From positions 1 through 35,674 of the forward strand of contig NZ_JAKLLN010000033.1 of the NCBI RefSeq assembly GCF_023150065.1: a stretch of DNA of 35,674 bases. The letters are read 5' to 3'. Position numbers and translations under genes: made by a program. The notes below the pieces were generated by a model that saw only the letters and a program-made list of their open reading frames with translations, was not told the origin of the DNA and did no database searches. Shown piece by piece: positions 26,324-35,537 of the stretch. Position 1 is the stretch's first letter, and each line of letters opens with the position of its first letter. Source of the stretch: Zoogloea sp. Lineage in GTDB: Bacteria; Pseudomonadota; Gammaproteobacteria; Burkholderiales; Rhodocyclaceae.

Positions 26324-26969
26324 GTTTGCGGCCTCCCTCCTTGGGGGGCCGAGCCGGCCGGCTGCGTCCTGCATGTCCGGCCAGCGCCTCGCGCAGGGCG
26401 TCCACGTCGCTGGCGTGGCGGATGCGCAACTGCCGGAGTTCCCTCTGGAGGCGATCGTTCTCCGATTCCAGGTGGTCCAGACGGCGGCTCTCCAGGGCCT
26501 GACGCATGTTCGCCCGCCAGGGCAGGGTGTGGATGTCGACCTGGATACGCTGCCGGTTGGCCACCGACATCCGCTTGTGGGTGCAGGCCGCCCACAGGGG
26601 GCCGCTCACTTCGCCCTGGGCCAGGCAGTTCCGCCAGCGCTCCAGTACGGCGGAATCGTCATCCATGCATCCAAAACGGTCGACCCACAGGCGGTGGGCC
26701 TTTTCCAGATGGCGCTGGACGTCTTCCGACAGGGGATTGCGTGCTGTCATGAAAGGCAGCACCGTGCCCAGCAGCTGGGCTTCATCGCCGGGGACGACCA
26801 GGCGATGGCGGAGGGCCAGATCGGCCAGTGTTGCCATCGAGACCGAGAGCCCCAGCAGCGGGGCGTGCAGTGATTCCGGCAGCTCCCATAGCCGTGCCCG
26901 CCTTCGGGGCTCTGCAGGCATCTGGCAGGGGTTTGCGTGCTCGGACTGGGGGTCGGGCGGGCGGTGCAT
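26283..26969 (-). CDS. Unknown protein, third gene of the feo operon (possible DUF2325 N-terminal relative)
   Basis: A 228-residue soluble protein I do not firmly recognise. It has a helical middle with [35 protein letters not shown] and a C-terminal coiled coil of about 165-195 ([19 protein letters not shown]), then a basic Pro/Arg/Lys tail. The pattern 'W..P..LH..(L/I)G...S' followed by a 'GxxxGxxWAxxTH' block resembles my memory of the N-terminal half of DUF2325 proteins found beside feo genes in betaproteobacteria, but the DUF2325 domain itself is missing. AAGGAGG lies 6 bases before ATG 26969, a strong sign it is real. It sits where feoC would be and overlaps the bacterioferritin gene tail to tail by 41 bp. 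Confidence 0.7.
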   Translation of the reverse strand: MHRPPDPQSEHANPCQMPAEPRRRARLWELPESLHAPLLGLSVSMATLADLALRHRLVVPGDEAQLLGTVLPFMTARNPLSEDVQRHLEKAHRLWVDRFGCMDDDSAVLERWRNCLAQGEVSGPLWAACTHKRMSVANRQRIQVDIHTLPWRANMRQALESRRLDHLESENDRLQRELRQLRIRHASDVDALREALAGHAGRSRPARPPKEGGRKLNPRSATADNWAA

Positions 26970-27042
26970 GGGAGCCTCCTTCAGGACGGACGATGGAGCG
27001 CGGGCTGGCGGAGGCTGGCTGGCGCCGGGAAATCAGAAAATG

Positions 27043-27300
27043 TCAGCGTCGCACCCACACATGGCGCGCCACGCCGTGCTCCAGGGCCAGCTCCACCTCG
27101 TCGGCGAGGATCACCGTCATGGGGCGCTGCTGCAGCACGGTGATGGGCCGGTTCTCCGCCAGCCCATAGGCCGTGAGCTGCTCCCGCTGATGGGGGGCGA
27201 TCTCCTCACCGAGGGACGCGAGGCGTACCTCGGTGCCCGGGGTGATGAAGGCCAGTGGCACGACGGCGTGGTGGTCTGCGGTGTGGATGTCGCGACTCAT
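27043..27300 (-). CDS. feoA: Ferrous iron transport accessory protein FeoA
   Basis: An 85-residue SH3-like protein with PLAFITPGTEVRLASLGE at the start, then GLAENRPITVLQQRPMTVILADEVELALEHGVARHVWV, the usual FeoA end. It is cytoplasmic and supports FeoB. The chosen ATG (27300) has GGTGA 6 bases upstream and is 5 bases from the feoB stop; an in-frame GTG at 27309 overlaps feoB but lacks a ribosome site. The order is feoB then feoA, the reverse of the common feoA-feoB. Confidence 0.88.
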   Translation of the reverse strand: MSRDIHTADHHAVVPLAFITPGTEVRLASLGEEIAPHQREQLTAYGLAENRPITVLQQRPMTVILADEVELALEHGVARHVWVRR

Positions 27301-27305
27301 GTCTG

Positions 27306-29252
27306 TCACCAGAAAACGTTCAGGGCCAGGCGGAACAGGCCGCCCACCAGGAAGGCGAAGGGCACGATCAGGGCCACCATGGTGGCGGCCGTCCTGATGC
27401 CCTGCTCCTTCACCATCATCATCAGGCTGGCAAAGCAGGGGATGAACAGGGTGATGGTGATCATGCCCACCACGGCCTGAATCGGGCTCAGGCTGGCGCT
27501 CATGGCAAACAGGCCGGTGGCGCCGAAGTCACGGCGCAGGAAGCCCATCACGAAGGCCGCACTGGCCTCCGGTGGCAGGCCCAGCCAGCCCGACACCAGG
27601 GGTTCGCCGGCGCGGATGATGGCCGGCAGCACGCCCAGCTTTTCCAGGCTGAACATCAGGAAGGTGCCCACCAGGAACAGGGGGATCACCTCCACCAGAT
27701 ACCACTTGAGGCGCCCGGCGGTCTTCTTGAGCACATTGCCGAAGATGGGCAGGCGCATGGGCGGCAGCTCGGTGACCAGCGGAATGCGCCGGCCGGGGAT
27801 CAGCCGCGAGGCCAGAAAGCCGGTGAGCATCAGGATGCCGACCATGGCCAGGGCCCAGATCAGCACCGCCTTGAAGGACAGGCTGCCGAGCATGCCCAGC
27901 ACCACGCCCAGCTGGGCCGAGCAGGGGATGGCCAGGGCCAGCAGGAAGGTGGTGATGAGGCGCTCCCGCGGGCTGTGCAGGATGCGCGTGGTGAGGGTGG
28001 CCATGGTGACGCAGCCCAGGCCCAGCACCATCGGCAGCACGGCCCGGCCGTTGAGGCCGATGGCGGCAAACAGACGGTTGGCAATCACCGACAGGCGCGG
28101 CAGGTAGCCCGAATCCTCGAGCACCCCGAAGGCCAGGAAGAAGGTGGTGACGATGGGCAGGATCAGGGCCAGGGCGTAGGTCATGCCCATGGTCCACAGG
28201 CCGTACTGGCCCACCAGCAGCTCTGTCACCCAGCTGGCCGGGGCGATGGCTTCGATGAGCCGGGTCATGGCCGGGTTGAGTACGCCTTCGAACAGGCCTT
28301 CTTCCAGCAGGCCGACCAGGGTGGTGGCCCCGAAGACCCCGACGAACTCGTAGATGAAGTACAGCACGGCCAGCAGGATGGGCAGGCCCCACACGGGGTG
28401 CACCACCGCCTGGCCGACCCGCTGGCTGAGCAGCGGGCTGCTCTTCACGCTGCGGCTGACCACGCTGGCGGCCAGTACATCGGCGGCCTCGGTGCGCTCC
28501 CGGGCCAGCAGGGTGGGCAGATCGCCCTCCACCCGGCTGCGCGCGTCCTGGCGCAGGGTCGCGAGGTGGGCGAAGTTCTGGCCGGCCTTGTCGCGCATCC
28601 ACGCCGCCACCTCGTCGTCACCACCCAGAAACAGGATGGCCAGGCCGCGGGCGGCCAGAACCGGGTGGGGGCAATGCTGGGTGATGGCAGCGGCGACCTG
28701 TTCGATGTCCGCGTCGATGGCCTTGTCGTACTGCAGGATGCGTCGGGGTGCCCGGGCATCCGCCAGGTGCCGGGTGAGGGCGCCGATGCCCTTGCCGTCG
28801 GTGGCCACGGTGGCTTCGACGGGCACGCCGAGCTCTTCGGACAGGGCTTTCAGGTCGATGGTGACGCCCCGGGCGGCGGCCTCGTCGTGCATGTTGAGGG
28901 CCAGCACCAGGGGCACGTCCAGCTCGGCCAGCAGGGCCGTGAGGGTGAGGGTGCGGCGCAGGTTCTTGGCGTCGCCCACCTGCAGCAGGGCCCGGGTCGG
29001 CTCGTTGAGCAGGGCCCGGACGGTGGTGCGCTCATCATCGCTGCGCGAGGGCAGGGACAGCACGCCCGGCGTGTCGAGGAGGGCCGCGTCCCGGTCGAAG
29101 CGGGCGCTGGCGCGGGTGACCTCGACGGTGGTGCCCGGGTAGTTGGAGACGTTGACGTAGGCACCGGTGAGCCGGTGGAAGAGGACCGACTTGCCCACGT
29201 TGGGGTGGCCGACCAGCAGGTAGGTGCCGGGAATGCTGAGGGTTCCGCTCAT
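27306..29252 (-). CDS. feoB: Ferrous iron transporter FeoB
   Basis: A 648-residue transporter. N-terminal G-protein motifs: G1 GHPNVGKS (15-22), G2 YPGTTVE (38-44), G3 DTPG (60-63) and G4 NMHD (120-123). A helical linker to about 270 precedes two gate domains; the first carries GLGCVTMATLTTRIL (the conserved Cys-containing gate motif), the second IPCFASLMMMVKEQG. It is shorter than E. coli FeoB and has no C-terminal Cys-rich tail. It imports Fe(II), valuable under the anoxic conditions where the bad pathway runs. ATG 29252 starts the minus-strand feo operon, about 60 bases from a candidate Fur box. Confidence 0.94.
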   Translation of the reverse strand: MSGTLSIPGTYLLVGHPNVGKSVLFHRLTGAYVNVSNYPGTTVEVTRASARFDRDAALLDTPGVLSLPSRSDDERTTVRALLNEPTRALLQVGDAKNLRRTLTLTALLAELDVPLVLALNMHDEAAARGVTIDLKALSEELGVPVEATVATDGKGIGALTRHLADARAPRRILQYDKAIDADIEQVAAAITQHCPHPVLAARGLAILFLGGDDEVAAWMRDKAGQNFAHLATLRQDARSRVEGDLPTLLARERTEAADVLAASVVSRSVKSSPLLSQRVGQAVVHPVWGLPILLAVLYFIYEFVGVFGATTLVGLLEEGLFEGVLNPAMTRLIEAIAPASWVTELLVGQYGLWTMGMTYALALILPIVTTFFLAFGVLEDSGYLPRLSVIANRLFAAIGLNGRAVLPMVLGLGCVTMATLTTRILHSPRERLITTFLLALAIPCSAQLGVVLGMLGSLSFKAVLIWALAMVGILMLTGFLASRLIPGRRIPLVTELPPMRLPIFGNVLKKTAGRLKWYLVEVIPLFLVGTFLMFSLEKLGVLPAIIRAGEPLVSGWLGLPPEASAAFVMGFLRRDFGATGLFAMSASLSPIQAVVGMITITLFIPCFASLMMMVKEQGIRTAATMVALIVPFAFLVGGLFRLALNVFW

Positions 29253-29310
29253 GCTTGCGAGAGTGGGGGAGAGATCGTGATTCGGGAGCTGCGATCATAC
29301 TCCAATCCGC

Positions 29311-29330
29311 AAACGCAAATCATTCTCGTT
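29311..29330 (-). promoter_or_regulatory. Candidate Fur box upstream of feoB
   Basis: On the minus strand the bases read AACGAGAATGATTTGCGTTT, close to the AATGAGAATnATTnTCATT form of Fur sites: the GAGAATnATT core is exact. It lies 58-78 bases before the feoB ATG, in the 129-bp gap to the chemoreceptor gene, where iron-bound Fur could repress feo. Confidence 0.6.
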
Positions 29331-29381
29331 GATGCGCCCCGCTCGTGTCAGTGGCCGCCTGTGCTGGCAGGGCGATGGACC

Positions 29382-31409
29382 TCAGCCCAGCCGGAACCGC
29401 CCGATGTCCTGTTCCAGGCGCACTGCCAGGTCCTTCAACTGCTGGGCGGTGCGGGCCGAGGCCTGGGAGCTGATGCTGTTGCTCTCGGCCATCTGGGCGA
29501 TGCCCTCGACCTGGCGGGCGATCTCGGTGCTGGCGGCGCTCTGTTCACCGAGGGCGTCGCTGATCTCGTTGATGGCATTCACGGTGCGCCCGGCGCCGGA
29601 GTGGATGCGGGCAATCGCGGAGCCGGCCTGGCTGGCCCGGTCGACGCCCTCGCCGACCCGTTCGACGCCTTCTTCCATGGCCAGCACGGCATGCTGGGCG
29701 CCTTCCTGGATGCCACCGATCATGCTGGCGATCTCCTGGGTGGAGTGGGTGGTGCGTTCGGCCAGCTTGCGCACTTCGTCGGCCACCACGGCAAAGCCGC
29801 GCCCCTGTTCGCCGGCGCGGGCGGCTTCGATGGCGGCGTTGAGGGCCAGCAGGTTGGTCTGGTCGGCGATCTCCTTGATGGTGCCGACGATGGCCGAGAT
29901 CTGTGAGGATTGGTCGCCGAGCTTGCGGATGATGCCGGCGGAGCGCTTCACCACCTCGGAGATGCGGCCGATGTCGTCGACGGTCTGGCGCACCACCTCG
30001 CTGCCCTCGGTGGACAGCTGCCCGGCGTGGGTGGCCTCGGTCTGGGCGTCGCGGGCATTGGAGGCAATGTGGTTGATGCCCACCGTCATCTCTTCCACCG
30101 CGGCCGCCATGGCGCTGGCGGCGTCGCTCTGGTGGGCCGAGCCGCGGGCCACGTCGCTGGAGGAGCTGGCCAGGTGATCGGCCGCCGACGACAGGTCGTC
30201 GGCCGTCTTGCGTGCTCCCTGGAGCAGCTGGGCGATGGATTCGCCCATGCGGTTGAAGGCGCCGGCGACGCGCTGCAGTTCGTCCCGGGTGGCGAGTTCG
30301 ACCTGCACGGTCAGGTCACCGTCGGCCACCTTCTCGGCATTGCCGGCCAGGCTGGCCACGGCACCGCCGATGGCGGAGGCGACGGCAGCGAGGAGATAGG
30401 TCACCAGCACGGCGATGCCGATGGCTGCGGCCGCCGACAGGGTGAAGGTGCGCATCAGGCGGGACTGGCGATCGGCGAGCAGGCCTTCGAGCTCGGGGAT
30501 GAAATGCTCGAAGGCGCTTTTGTAGAGTGCGTCGATGGTCGTGGTGGAGCGTTGCACCCACTCGGTTGCCGGCGTTTCGTAGCGCCCGGGGATGATGTCG
30601 TTGCGGGCCACACCGGTCAGCCAGGCCAGGTGGGGGCTGGTTTCCTTCTCCAGGGCCGCGGTGCTGGCGACGATCTCCGGGTGGCCCTCGCTGGCGCGAC
30701 GGAGCTTGTCGATGACTTTCTGGTATTCGGCTTCGGAGGTGGCCATCAGCACGGTCAGGTCTTCCCGTTCCTGGTCGCTGCCGGCCTTCTTGCTGAGCAG
30801 CAGATTGCCGGTGGCGCGCATCTTGCCGATCCGCTCGATCAGCTCCGGCATGGCATCGAGGGTGGCGTCGATCATGTAGAAGGAGTCGGCTTCGGTGTCC
30901 AGCAGCAGGCCGGATGCGGTGATCACTGCCTGGGTGTGGGCCAGCAGGCCTTCGATCACCTTGCGGTGGGCAACGCGGCTGGCGGCGGCGTCCAGGCTGC
31001 CGCCGGTGCTGGCCAGGTCCTTCCAGTCCTTGCGCACGCTGGCCCAGCCGGGGGCGGTGCGGCTGAGGGTGGGGGCGGCCGCCAGGGCCGCATCGGCCTT
31101 GTCCAGCCAGCTGTCCGCCTGAGCAGCGGTTTCTTCAGCCCGGGCCTTCAGTTCCGGCTTGCCGGACAGCACGCTGACCATCTGGCCCCGGTGCTGCTGG
31201 ATCATCTGCACCGCGTGCAGGGTGGGGACCAGGGCGGCGACGCCGGCCTGCTCGTCACGGGTGTGGTGGACTTCGCTCCACAGCGTGGCACCCAGGGAAC
31301 CACCGAGGCCGGCCAGGGCGATGAGCACACAGAAAATGATGATGGCGAACTTGCCGCGGAAACTCAGGCGGTTGAGCAGTGCCACGGCGGGGGCAAGGAG
31401 CGTGTGCAT
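29382..31409 (-). CDS. Methyl-accepting chemotaxis protein
   Basis: A 675-residue chemoreceptor. Membrane segment at about 22-45; a helical periplasmic domain of some 300 residues with [17 protein letters not shown], a pattern resembling NIT-type (nitrate/nitrite) sensor domains; a second membrane segment near 340-365; HAMP with [21 protein letters not shown]; and a long signalling coil whose tip is [40 protein letters not shown]. No CheR-binding pentapeptide is at the C-terminus. Start ATG 31409 (MHTLLAP) puts the membrane segment at the usual distance; the frame runs open upstream to 31496. The ligand is unknown; a nitrate-related role would suit a denitrifier but is inference. Confidence 0.9.
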   Translation of the reverse strand: MHTLLAPAVALLNRLSFRGKFAIIIFCVLIALAGLGGSLGATLWSEVHHTRDEQAGVAALVPTLHAVQMIQQHRGQMVSVLSGKPELKARAEETAAQADSWLDKADAALAAAPTLSRTAPGWASVRKDWKDLASTGGSLDAAASRVAHRKVIEGLLAHTQAVITASGLLLDTEADSFYMIDATLDAMPELIERIGKMRATGNLLLSKKAGSDQEREDLTVLMATSEAEYQKVIDKLRRASEGHPEIVASTAALEKETSPHLAWLTGVARNDIIPGRYETPATEWVQRSTTTIDALYKSAFEHFIPELEGLLADRQSRLMRTFTLSAAAAIGIAVLVTYLLAAVASAIGGAVASLAGNAEKVADGDLTVQVELATRDELQRVAGAFNRMGESIAQLLQGARKTADDLSSAADHLASSSSDVARGSAHQSDAASAMAAAVEEMTVGINHIASNARDAQTEATHAGQLSTEGSEVVRQTVDDIGRISEVVKRSAGIIRKLGDQSSQISAIVGTIKEIADQTNLLALNAAIEAARAGEQGRGFAVVADEVRKLAERTTHSTQEIASMIGGIQEGAQHAVLAMEEGVERVGEGVDRASQAGSAIARIHSGAGRTVNAINEISDALGEQSAASTEIARQVEGIAQMAESNSISSQASARTAQQLKDLAVRLEQDIGRFRLG

Positions 31410-31573
31410 TGGGGTACCTGCTGGATTGTGGCGAGGGCGGAGGTTGGCGGTGCGGGCCTCGCTCGGTATCGGTTCTTGTGCAGTCGTGTGCCGCACCGGC
31501 GAAGCCGATTGTCGGGGTGTCCTTCACGCAGGGTCATTGACCAATGTTAAGAAGTGTATCTGACAGTGTGGTC

Positions 31574-33670
31574 TTAGGCTGGCGGCGCGGCCCGCAGCAG
31601 CGCTTCGGCCTCGTGGCGGGGCAGGGGGCGGGAGAAGAAATAGCCCTGGGTCAGGGGGCAGCCCATGTCGCGCAGCATGTCCACCTGGGCAGAACTTTCG
31701 GCGCCTTCCGCGATGACTTCCAGGTGCAGGGCCTTGCCGAGGTTGAGGATGGCCCGCACGATCTCGGCCCCCTCCATGGTGTGTTCCATGGCGCCGATGA
31801 AGGACTGGTCGATCTTCAGGGTGTCGATGGGGAAGCGCTGCAGGTAGCTGAGGGACGAGTAGCCGGTGCCGAAGTCGTCCATGCTGATGCCGATGCCCAT
31901 GGCCCGCAGCTGGGCCAGGCGGGTCAGGGCCAGCTGGGCATTGACCATCAGCACGCTCTCGGTGATCTCGAGCTTGAGGCAGGCGGGGGTGAGCCCGGTC
32001 TCTTCGAGCACGTCGGCCACCTGGCTGACCAGTCCTTCGTCGGAGAACTGGCGGGCGGAGAGGTTGACGCTGATGCCCAGGCCGGCGAGGCGCGCATCCT
32101 CCGCCTGCCACTGGCGCAGCTGGCGGCAGGCCTCGCGGAGGGCCCAGCGGCCGATGGGCAGGATCAGGCTGGTTTCCTCGGCAAGGGGAATGAACTCGGC
32201 TGGCGGAATCAGGCCGCGGGTTTCGTGGGGCCAGCGGATCAGGGCTTCGAAGCTGCTGATGCGCCCGTTGTGCAGCTCGATCACCGGCTGATAGTGGAGT
32301 TCGAAGCCGTTCCGGTCGATGGCCCGGCGCAGGCTGCTCTCCATGTCCAGGGCCGCGACCGCCCGGTGATGCATGGCGGCGTCGAACAGGGCGTAGCAGG
32401 CCTTGCCGTCGGCCTTGGCCCGGTACATGGCGGTGTCGGCATCCCGCAGCAGTTCGTCCGGATGGCGGTATTCGGGGGCCGACAGGGCGATGCCGATGCT
32501 GCAGTTCATGAACAGCTCGTAGCCGTCGATGATGAAGGGCGTGGCGAAATGGCGCTGGATGCGGTCGGCTACACGGATGGCGTCGGTGGCGTCGTCGATG
32601 TCCTCCAGCAGCAGCACGAATTCGTCGCCCCCCAACCGGGCCAGGGTGTCGTGAGGCCGGCAGCACAGGCCCAGGCGGCGCCCGCATTCGATCAGCAGCT
32701 TGTCGCCGGTGGTGTGGCCGAGGCTGTCGTTGACGTTCTTGAAGCGGTCGAGGTCGAGGAAGAGCACCGCAAAGCGGCGCTCCGGCTGGCGCTGCATGTG
32801 CTCGATGGCCTGGTGCAGCCGGTGGGTCACCAGGTTGCGGTTGGAGAGGCCGGTGAGGCCGTCATGCAGGGAGTCGCGCAGCAGGCGCTCCTCGGCCAGC
32901 TTGCGGGCGTGGATGTCAGTCTGGGAGCCGGCCATGCGCAGGGGCAGGCCGTCCCGGTCGCGCACGGCCATGCCCCGGCACAGCATCCAGCGGTAGTCGC
33001 CGCCCCGGGTGCGGATGCGGTATTCGACATTGAGGGGCGCGCCGGAGAGGGTCTGCGGGTTGGCAAGCTGGGCGCGGACGGCGGCGATGTCGTCGGCGTG
33101 GATCAGGGCCAGCCAGGCTTCCGGGTCGTCGCCGATCTCGTCGTCGGCAAAGCCGAGCATGGATTTCCAGCGCGGCGAGAAGTAGGCCCGGCCGCTCTGC
33201 AGGTGCCAGTCCCACAGGCCGTCGTTGGCCCCGGCGGCGGCCAGGGCGTAGCGCTCCTCGCTCTCCCGCAGGGCGCGCTCGGCCTGTTTGCGCTCCATGG
33301 CGTAGCGCATGGCGCGCAGCAGCAAGTTGCTGTTCACCTCGCCCTTGATCAGGTAGTCCTGGGCGCCGGTCTTGACCGCGTGGAGCGCCATCACCTCGTC
33401 GTCGGTGCCGGTGAGCACGATGATGGGCACCTGGGGGGCGTGGGCAAACATGGTGCAGAAGGTCTCGATGCCCAGGCTGTCGGGCAGCGACAGGTCGAGC
33501 AGCACCACGCCGATGTCGCCGCTCGACAGCATGTCCAGCCCGGCCGAGAGGCGGTCGGCCCGCCACAGCCGGAAACTGTCGCCGTCGCCGTCGGCCAGCA
33601 TCTCCTGGATCAGGCGGGCGTCGCCGGGGTTGTCTTCGACGAGCAGCACATTTGAGTTGGCGCTGTTCAT
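31574..33670 (-). CDS. REC-PAS-GGDEF-EAL c-di-GMP signalling protein
   Basis: A 698-residue cytoplasmic protein. The receiver (1-120) has VEDNPGD and phosphoacceptor Asp59; a PAS domain covers about 135-260 with PAC-like RTRGGDYRWMLCRG; the GGDEF domain has intact LGGDEF (346-351) and an inhibitory RxxD site (Arg338-Asp341) five residues before it; the EAL domain has FEALIRW (474-480), ITESVLM, MDDFGTGYSSLSYL and KIDQSFI. Both catalytic centres appear intact, so it could make or break c-di-GMP depending on phosphorylation. ATG 33670 overlaps the stop of the response regulator (ATGA). The stop TAA is at 31576-31574. Confidence 0.93.
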   Translation of the reverse strand: MNSANSNVLLVEDNPGDARLIQEMLADGDGDSFRLWRADRLSAGLDMLSSGDIGVVLLDLSLPDSLGIETFCTMFAHAPQVPIIVLTGTDDEVMALHAVKTGAQDYLIKGEVNSNLLLRAMRYAMERKQAERALRESEERYALAAAGANDGLWDWHLQSGRAYFSPRWKSMLGFADDEIGDDPEAWLALIHADDIAAVRAQLANPQTLSGAPLNVEYRIRTRGGDYRWMLCRGMAVRDRDGLPLRMAGSQTDIHARKLAEERLLRDSLHDGLTGLSNRNLVTHRLHQAIEHMQRQPERRFAVLFLDLDRFKNVNDSLGHTTGDKLLIECGRRLGLCCRPHDTLARLGGDEFVLLLEDIDDATDAIRVADRIQRHFATPFIIDGYELFMNCSIGIALSAPEYRHPDELLRDADTAMYRAKADGKACYALFDAAMHHRAVAALDMESSLRRAIDRNGFELHYQPVIELHNGRISSFEALIRWPHETRGLIPPAEFIPLAEETSLILPIGRWALREACRQLRQWQAEDARLAGLGISVNLSARQFSDEGLVSQVADVLEETGLTPACLKLEITESVLMVNAQLALTRLAQLRAMGIGISMDDFGTGYSSLSYLQRFPIDTLKIDQSFIGAMEHTMEGAEIVRAILNLGKALHLEVIAEGAESSAQVDMLRDMGCPLTQGYFFSRPLPRHEAEALLRAAPPA

Positions 33671-34116
33671 CCGCGGGCTCCACAGGGCAGGGTGACCACG
33701 CTCAGCCAGAAGGCGTCGATCAGCTTCACCGCCTGGATGAAACACTCGAAATCCACCGGTTTGGTAATGAAGCAGGCGGCCTGCAGCAGGTAGGCGCGCT
33801 GCACGTCCTGCTCGGCCCGGGAGGTGGTGAGCACCACCACCGGGATGTGCAGCAGGGCCGGGTCGGCCTTGATGGCGGCCAGCACCTCGCCCCCGTCCAT
33901 GCGTGGCAGGTTGAGATCGAGGAGGATCAGGTCGGGCAGCGGCTTGCCCGCGTGGATGCCCTCCTGGCGCAGGTAGGCGAGGGCCTCGACGCCGTCCCGG
34001 GCGACATCCAGGGGGGTGTCGACGCGGTTGTCCTTGAACGCTTCGATGGTCAGGCGCACGTCTCCGGGGTTGTCCTCGACGAGGAGGATGCGGATGGGGC
34101 GCTGGCGGTCAGACAT
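33667..34116 (-). CDS. Single-domain response regulator (Rcp1-like)
   Basis: A 149-residue receiver-only protein with ILLVEDNPGDVRLT at the start, phosphoacceptor Asp67 in LILLDLNLPRMDG, VVLTTSRAEQD and the conserved Lys in FITKPVDF. The VEDNPGD start is typical of regulators that work with phytochrome-type or PAS kinases. It overlaps the kinase gene upstream by 8 bases and the GGDEF-EAL gene downstream by 4, so all three are translationally coupled. It has no output domain and may act as a phosphate shuttle or compete with the receiver of the downstream protein. Confidence 0.92.
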   Translation of the reverse strand: MSDRQRPIRILLVEDNPGDVRLTIEAFKDNRVDTPLDVARDGVEALAYLRQEGIHAGKPLPDLILLDLNLPRMDGGEVLAAIKADPALLHIPVVVLTTSRAEQDVQRAYLLQAACFITKPVDFECFIQAVKLIDAFWLSVVTLPCGARG

Positions 34117-35404
34117 GGGGGGGCTCCTCCCGGTCGGGCAGGGTGAAACTGAAGCGGGCCCCCTCGCCGGGGGTGGAGTGGAGCTCGATGTGCCCGCCGT
34201 GGCGCTCCACGATCTTCTTGCAGATGGCCAGCCCGATGCCCGTGCCCGGGTACTCGGCGGCGGTGTGCAGGCGCTGGAAGATCACGAAGATCCGTTCGGC
34301 GTAGCGCGGGTCGATGCCGATGCCGTCGTCCTGCACCCCGATGCGCCAGGCCGTGTCCTCGCGCTGTGCGTCGATACGTACCCGGGGCGCCGGGCCCTTG
34401 CGGAACTTGATGGCATTGCCGATCAGGTTTTGCAGCAGCTGTTCCATCTGGGTGGCGTCGGCACTGACTACGGGCAGCGCGGCGACTTCGAGCTGCGCAC
34501 CGCTCTCGTCGATGGCCGAGCGCAGGTTCACCTGCACCTGGGCCACGCTGGCGGCCAGGTCCACCGGCTGGAAGCCCTTGCCCCGGCTGCCCACCCGGGA
34601 GAAGGCGAGCAGATCGTTGATGAGGCGCTGCATGCGCAGGGCGCCATCCACGATGAAGCCCATGAACTCGTCGGCGTCCCCGTCCAGGCGGCTGCGGTAG
34701 CGCTTGCCGAGGAGCTGGGTGTAGCTGGCCACCATGCGCAGGGGCTCCTGCAGATCGTGGGAGGCGACGGAGGCGAACTGCTCGAGATCGGCGTTGGAGC
34801 GGGCCAGCTCGCGGGCCTGCTCGGCCAGCAGCTTCTCGGCGCGGCGGCGCTCCTGGATCTCCTGCTGCAGCTGGGCGTTGCGTTCTTCCAGCTCGGCGGT
34901 GCGTTCGCGCACGCGCCGTTCCAGCTCGTCATGGGTGTCGCGGAGTATCCGCTCCGCCGCGCGGCGTTCGGTGATGTCGCGCAGGATCACCGTGAACACC
35001 AGCCCCTCCGGCCCGCGGAACTTGGCGATCGAGGCCTCGGCGGGAAACTCGCTGCCATCGTGCCGGCGTCCGTAGATCTCGCCGCGCTGGGCCATCATCC
35101 GCGAGGCCTCCGGAGCGGTCGAAAAGTCTCGCACCTGGGTGCCGTGGTGGGCGACGAAGCGTTCGGGGATGAGCAGGTCGAGGGGCTGGCCGATGATGTC
35201 CCCGGCGACGTAACCGAAGATGCGCTCGGCTCCCCGGTTGAACAGGGTGATGCGCTGGGATTCGTCGATGGAGATGATCGCGTCGTTGGCGCTGGCGAGG
35301 ATCTGGTCGAAGCGCGGATCGGCGCCACGCGCGCTCCTCAGGCCTCCGGCCGTATCCGGCGGGGCAGGGGGTGAGGCGAGGTGGGGCCCGGGTTTCGCGC
35401 TCAC
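34109..35404 (-). CDS. PAS-domain sensor histidine kinase
   Basis: A 431-residue soluble kinase without membrane segments. A PAS domain at about 31-150 (FDQILASANDAIISIDESQRITLFNRGAERIFGY, then SEFPAEASIAKF and VILRDITERRAAE), a coiled coil at 150-205, the H box ASHDLQEPLRMVASY with His216 (HisKA of the phytochrome/bacteriophytochrome kind), and an ATPase domain with N box QNLIGNAIKFRK, DDGIGID and GTGIGLAICKKIVERHGG. The start is GTG 35404, with GGAG 7 bases upstream. It heads the kinase-regulator-GGDEF/EAL operon and probably phosphorylates one or both downstream receivers. The signal is unknown. Confidence 0.92.
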   Translation of the reverse strand: MSAKPGPHLASPPAPPDTAGGLRSARGADPRFDQILASANDAIISIDESQRITLFNRGAERIFGYVAGDIIGQPLDLLIPERFVAHHGTQVRDFSTAPEASRMMAQRGEIYGRRHDGSEFPAEASIAKFRGPEGLVFTVILRDITERRAAERILRDTHDELERRVRERTAELEERNAQLQQEIQERRRAEKLLAEQARELARSNADLEQFASVASHDLQEPLRMVASYTQLLGKRYRSRLDGDADEFMGFIVDGALRMQRLINDLLAFSRVGSRGKGFQPVDLAASVAQVQVNLRSAIDESGAQLEVAALPVVSADATQMEQLLQNLIGNAIKFRKGPAPRVRIDAQREDTAWRIGVQDDGIGIDPRYAERIFVIFQRLHTAAEYPGTGIGLAICKKIVERHGGHIELHSTPGEGARFSFTLPDREEPPHV

Positions 35405-35516
35405 GGGACACTCCGGAGAGGGGGTGTCTCAAGTCTGGCCGCTTGGCGTGGTGACTTCAACCCCGCGCTGAGTAGGGTTTCCGGTGCGGTGACGGGGGGC
35501 GGGAAGGGTTTTGTGG

Positions 35517-35534
35517 GGGCGAATTCATTCGCCC
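35517..35534. repeat. REP-like short palindrome
   Basis: GGGCGAAT-TC-ATTCGCCC is a perfect 8-bp inverted repeat with a 2-base centre, preceded by GTGGG. The GGGGCGAATTCATTCGCCC form recalls the dispersed REP palindromes of Pseudomonas (GGAGCGAATTCATTCGCG). It lies in the gene-free 270 bp upstream of the kinase gene. Confidence 0.55.
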
Positions 35535-35537
35535 TCG

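Noticed and set aside
27301..27309. GTG start for feoA overlapping the feoB stop
   Set aside because: No Shine-Dalgarno upstream, whereas ATG 27300 has GGTGA at proper spacing.
27255..29906. 883-codon plus-strand frame opposite feoB
   Set aside because: Composition is His/Gln/Gly-rich without motifs and it mirrors feoB; no ribosome site.
31532..31542. Palindrome GGTCATTGACC upstream of the chemoreceptor gene
   Set aside because: Only 11 bases and no recognisable promoter beside it; could easily be chance.
31410..31573. Sigma-28 promoter for the chemoreceptor
   Set aside because: A CCGATACC-like -10 exists but no TAAA-type -35 at the right distance.
31544..33655. 703-codon plus-strand frame opposite the GGDEF-EAL gene
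   Set aside because: Shadow frame without domain signals, fully antisense to a protein with intact motifs.
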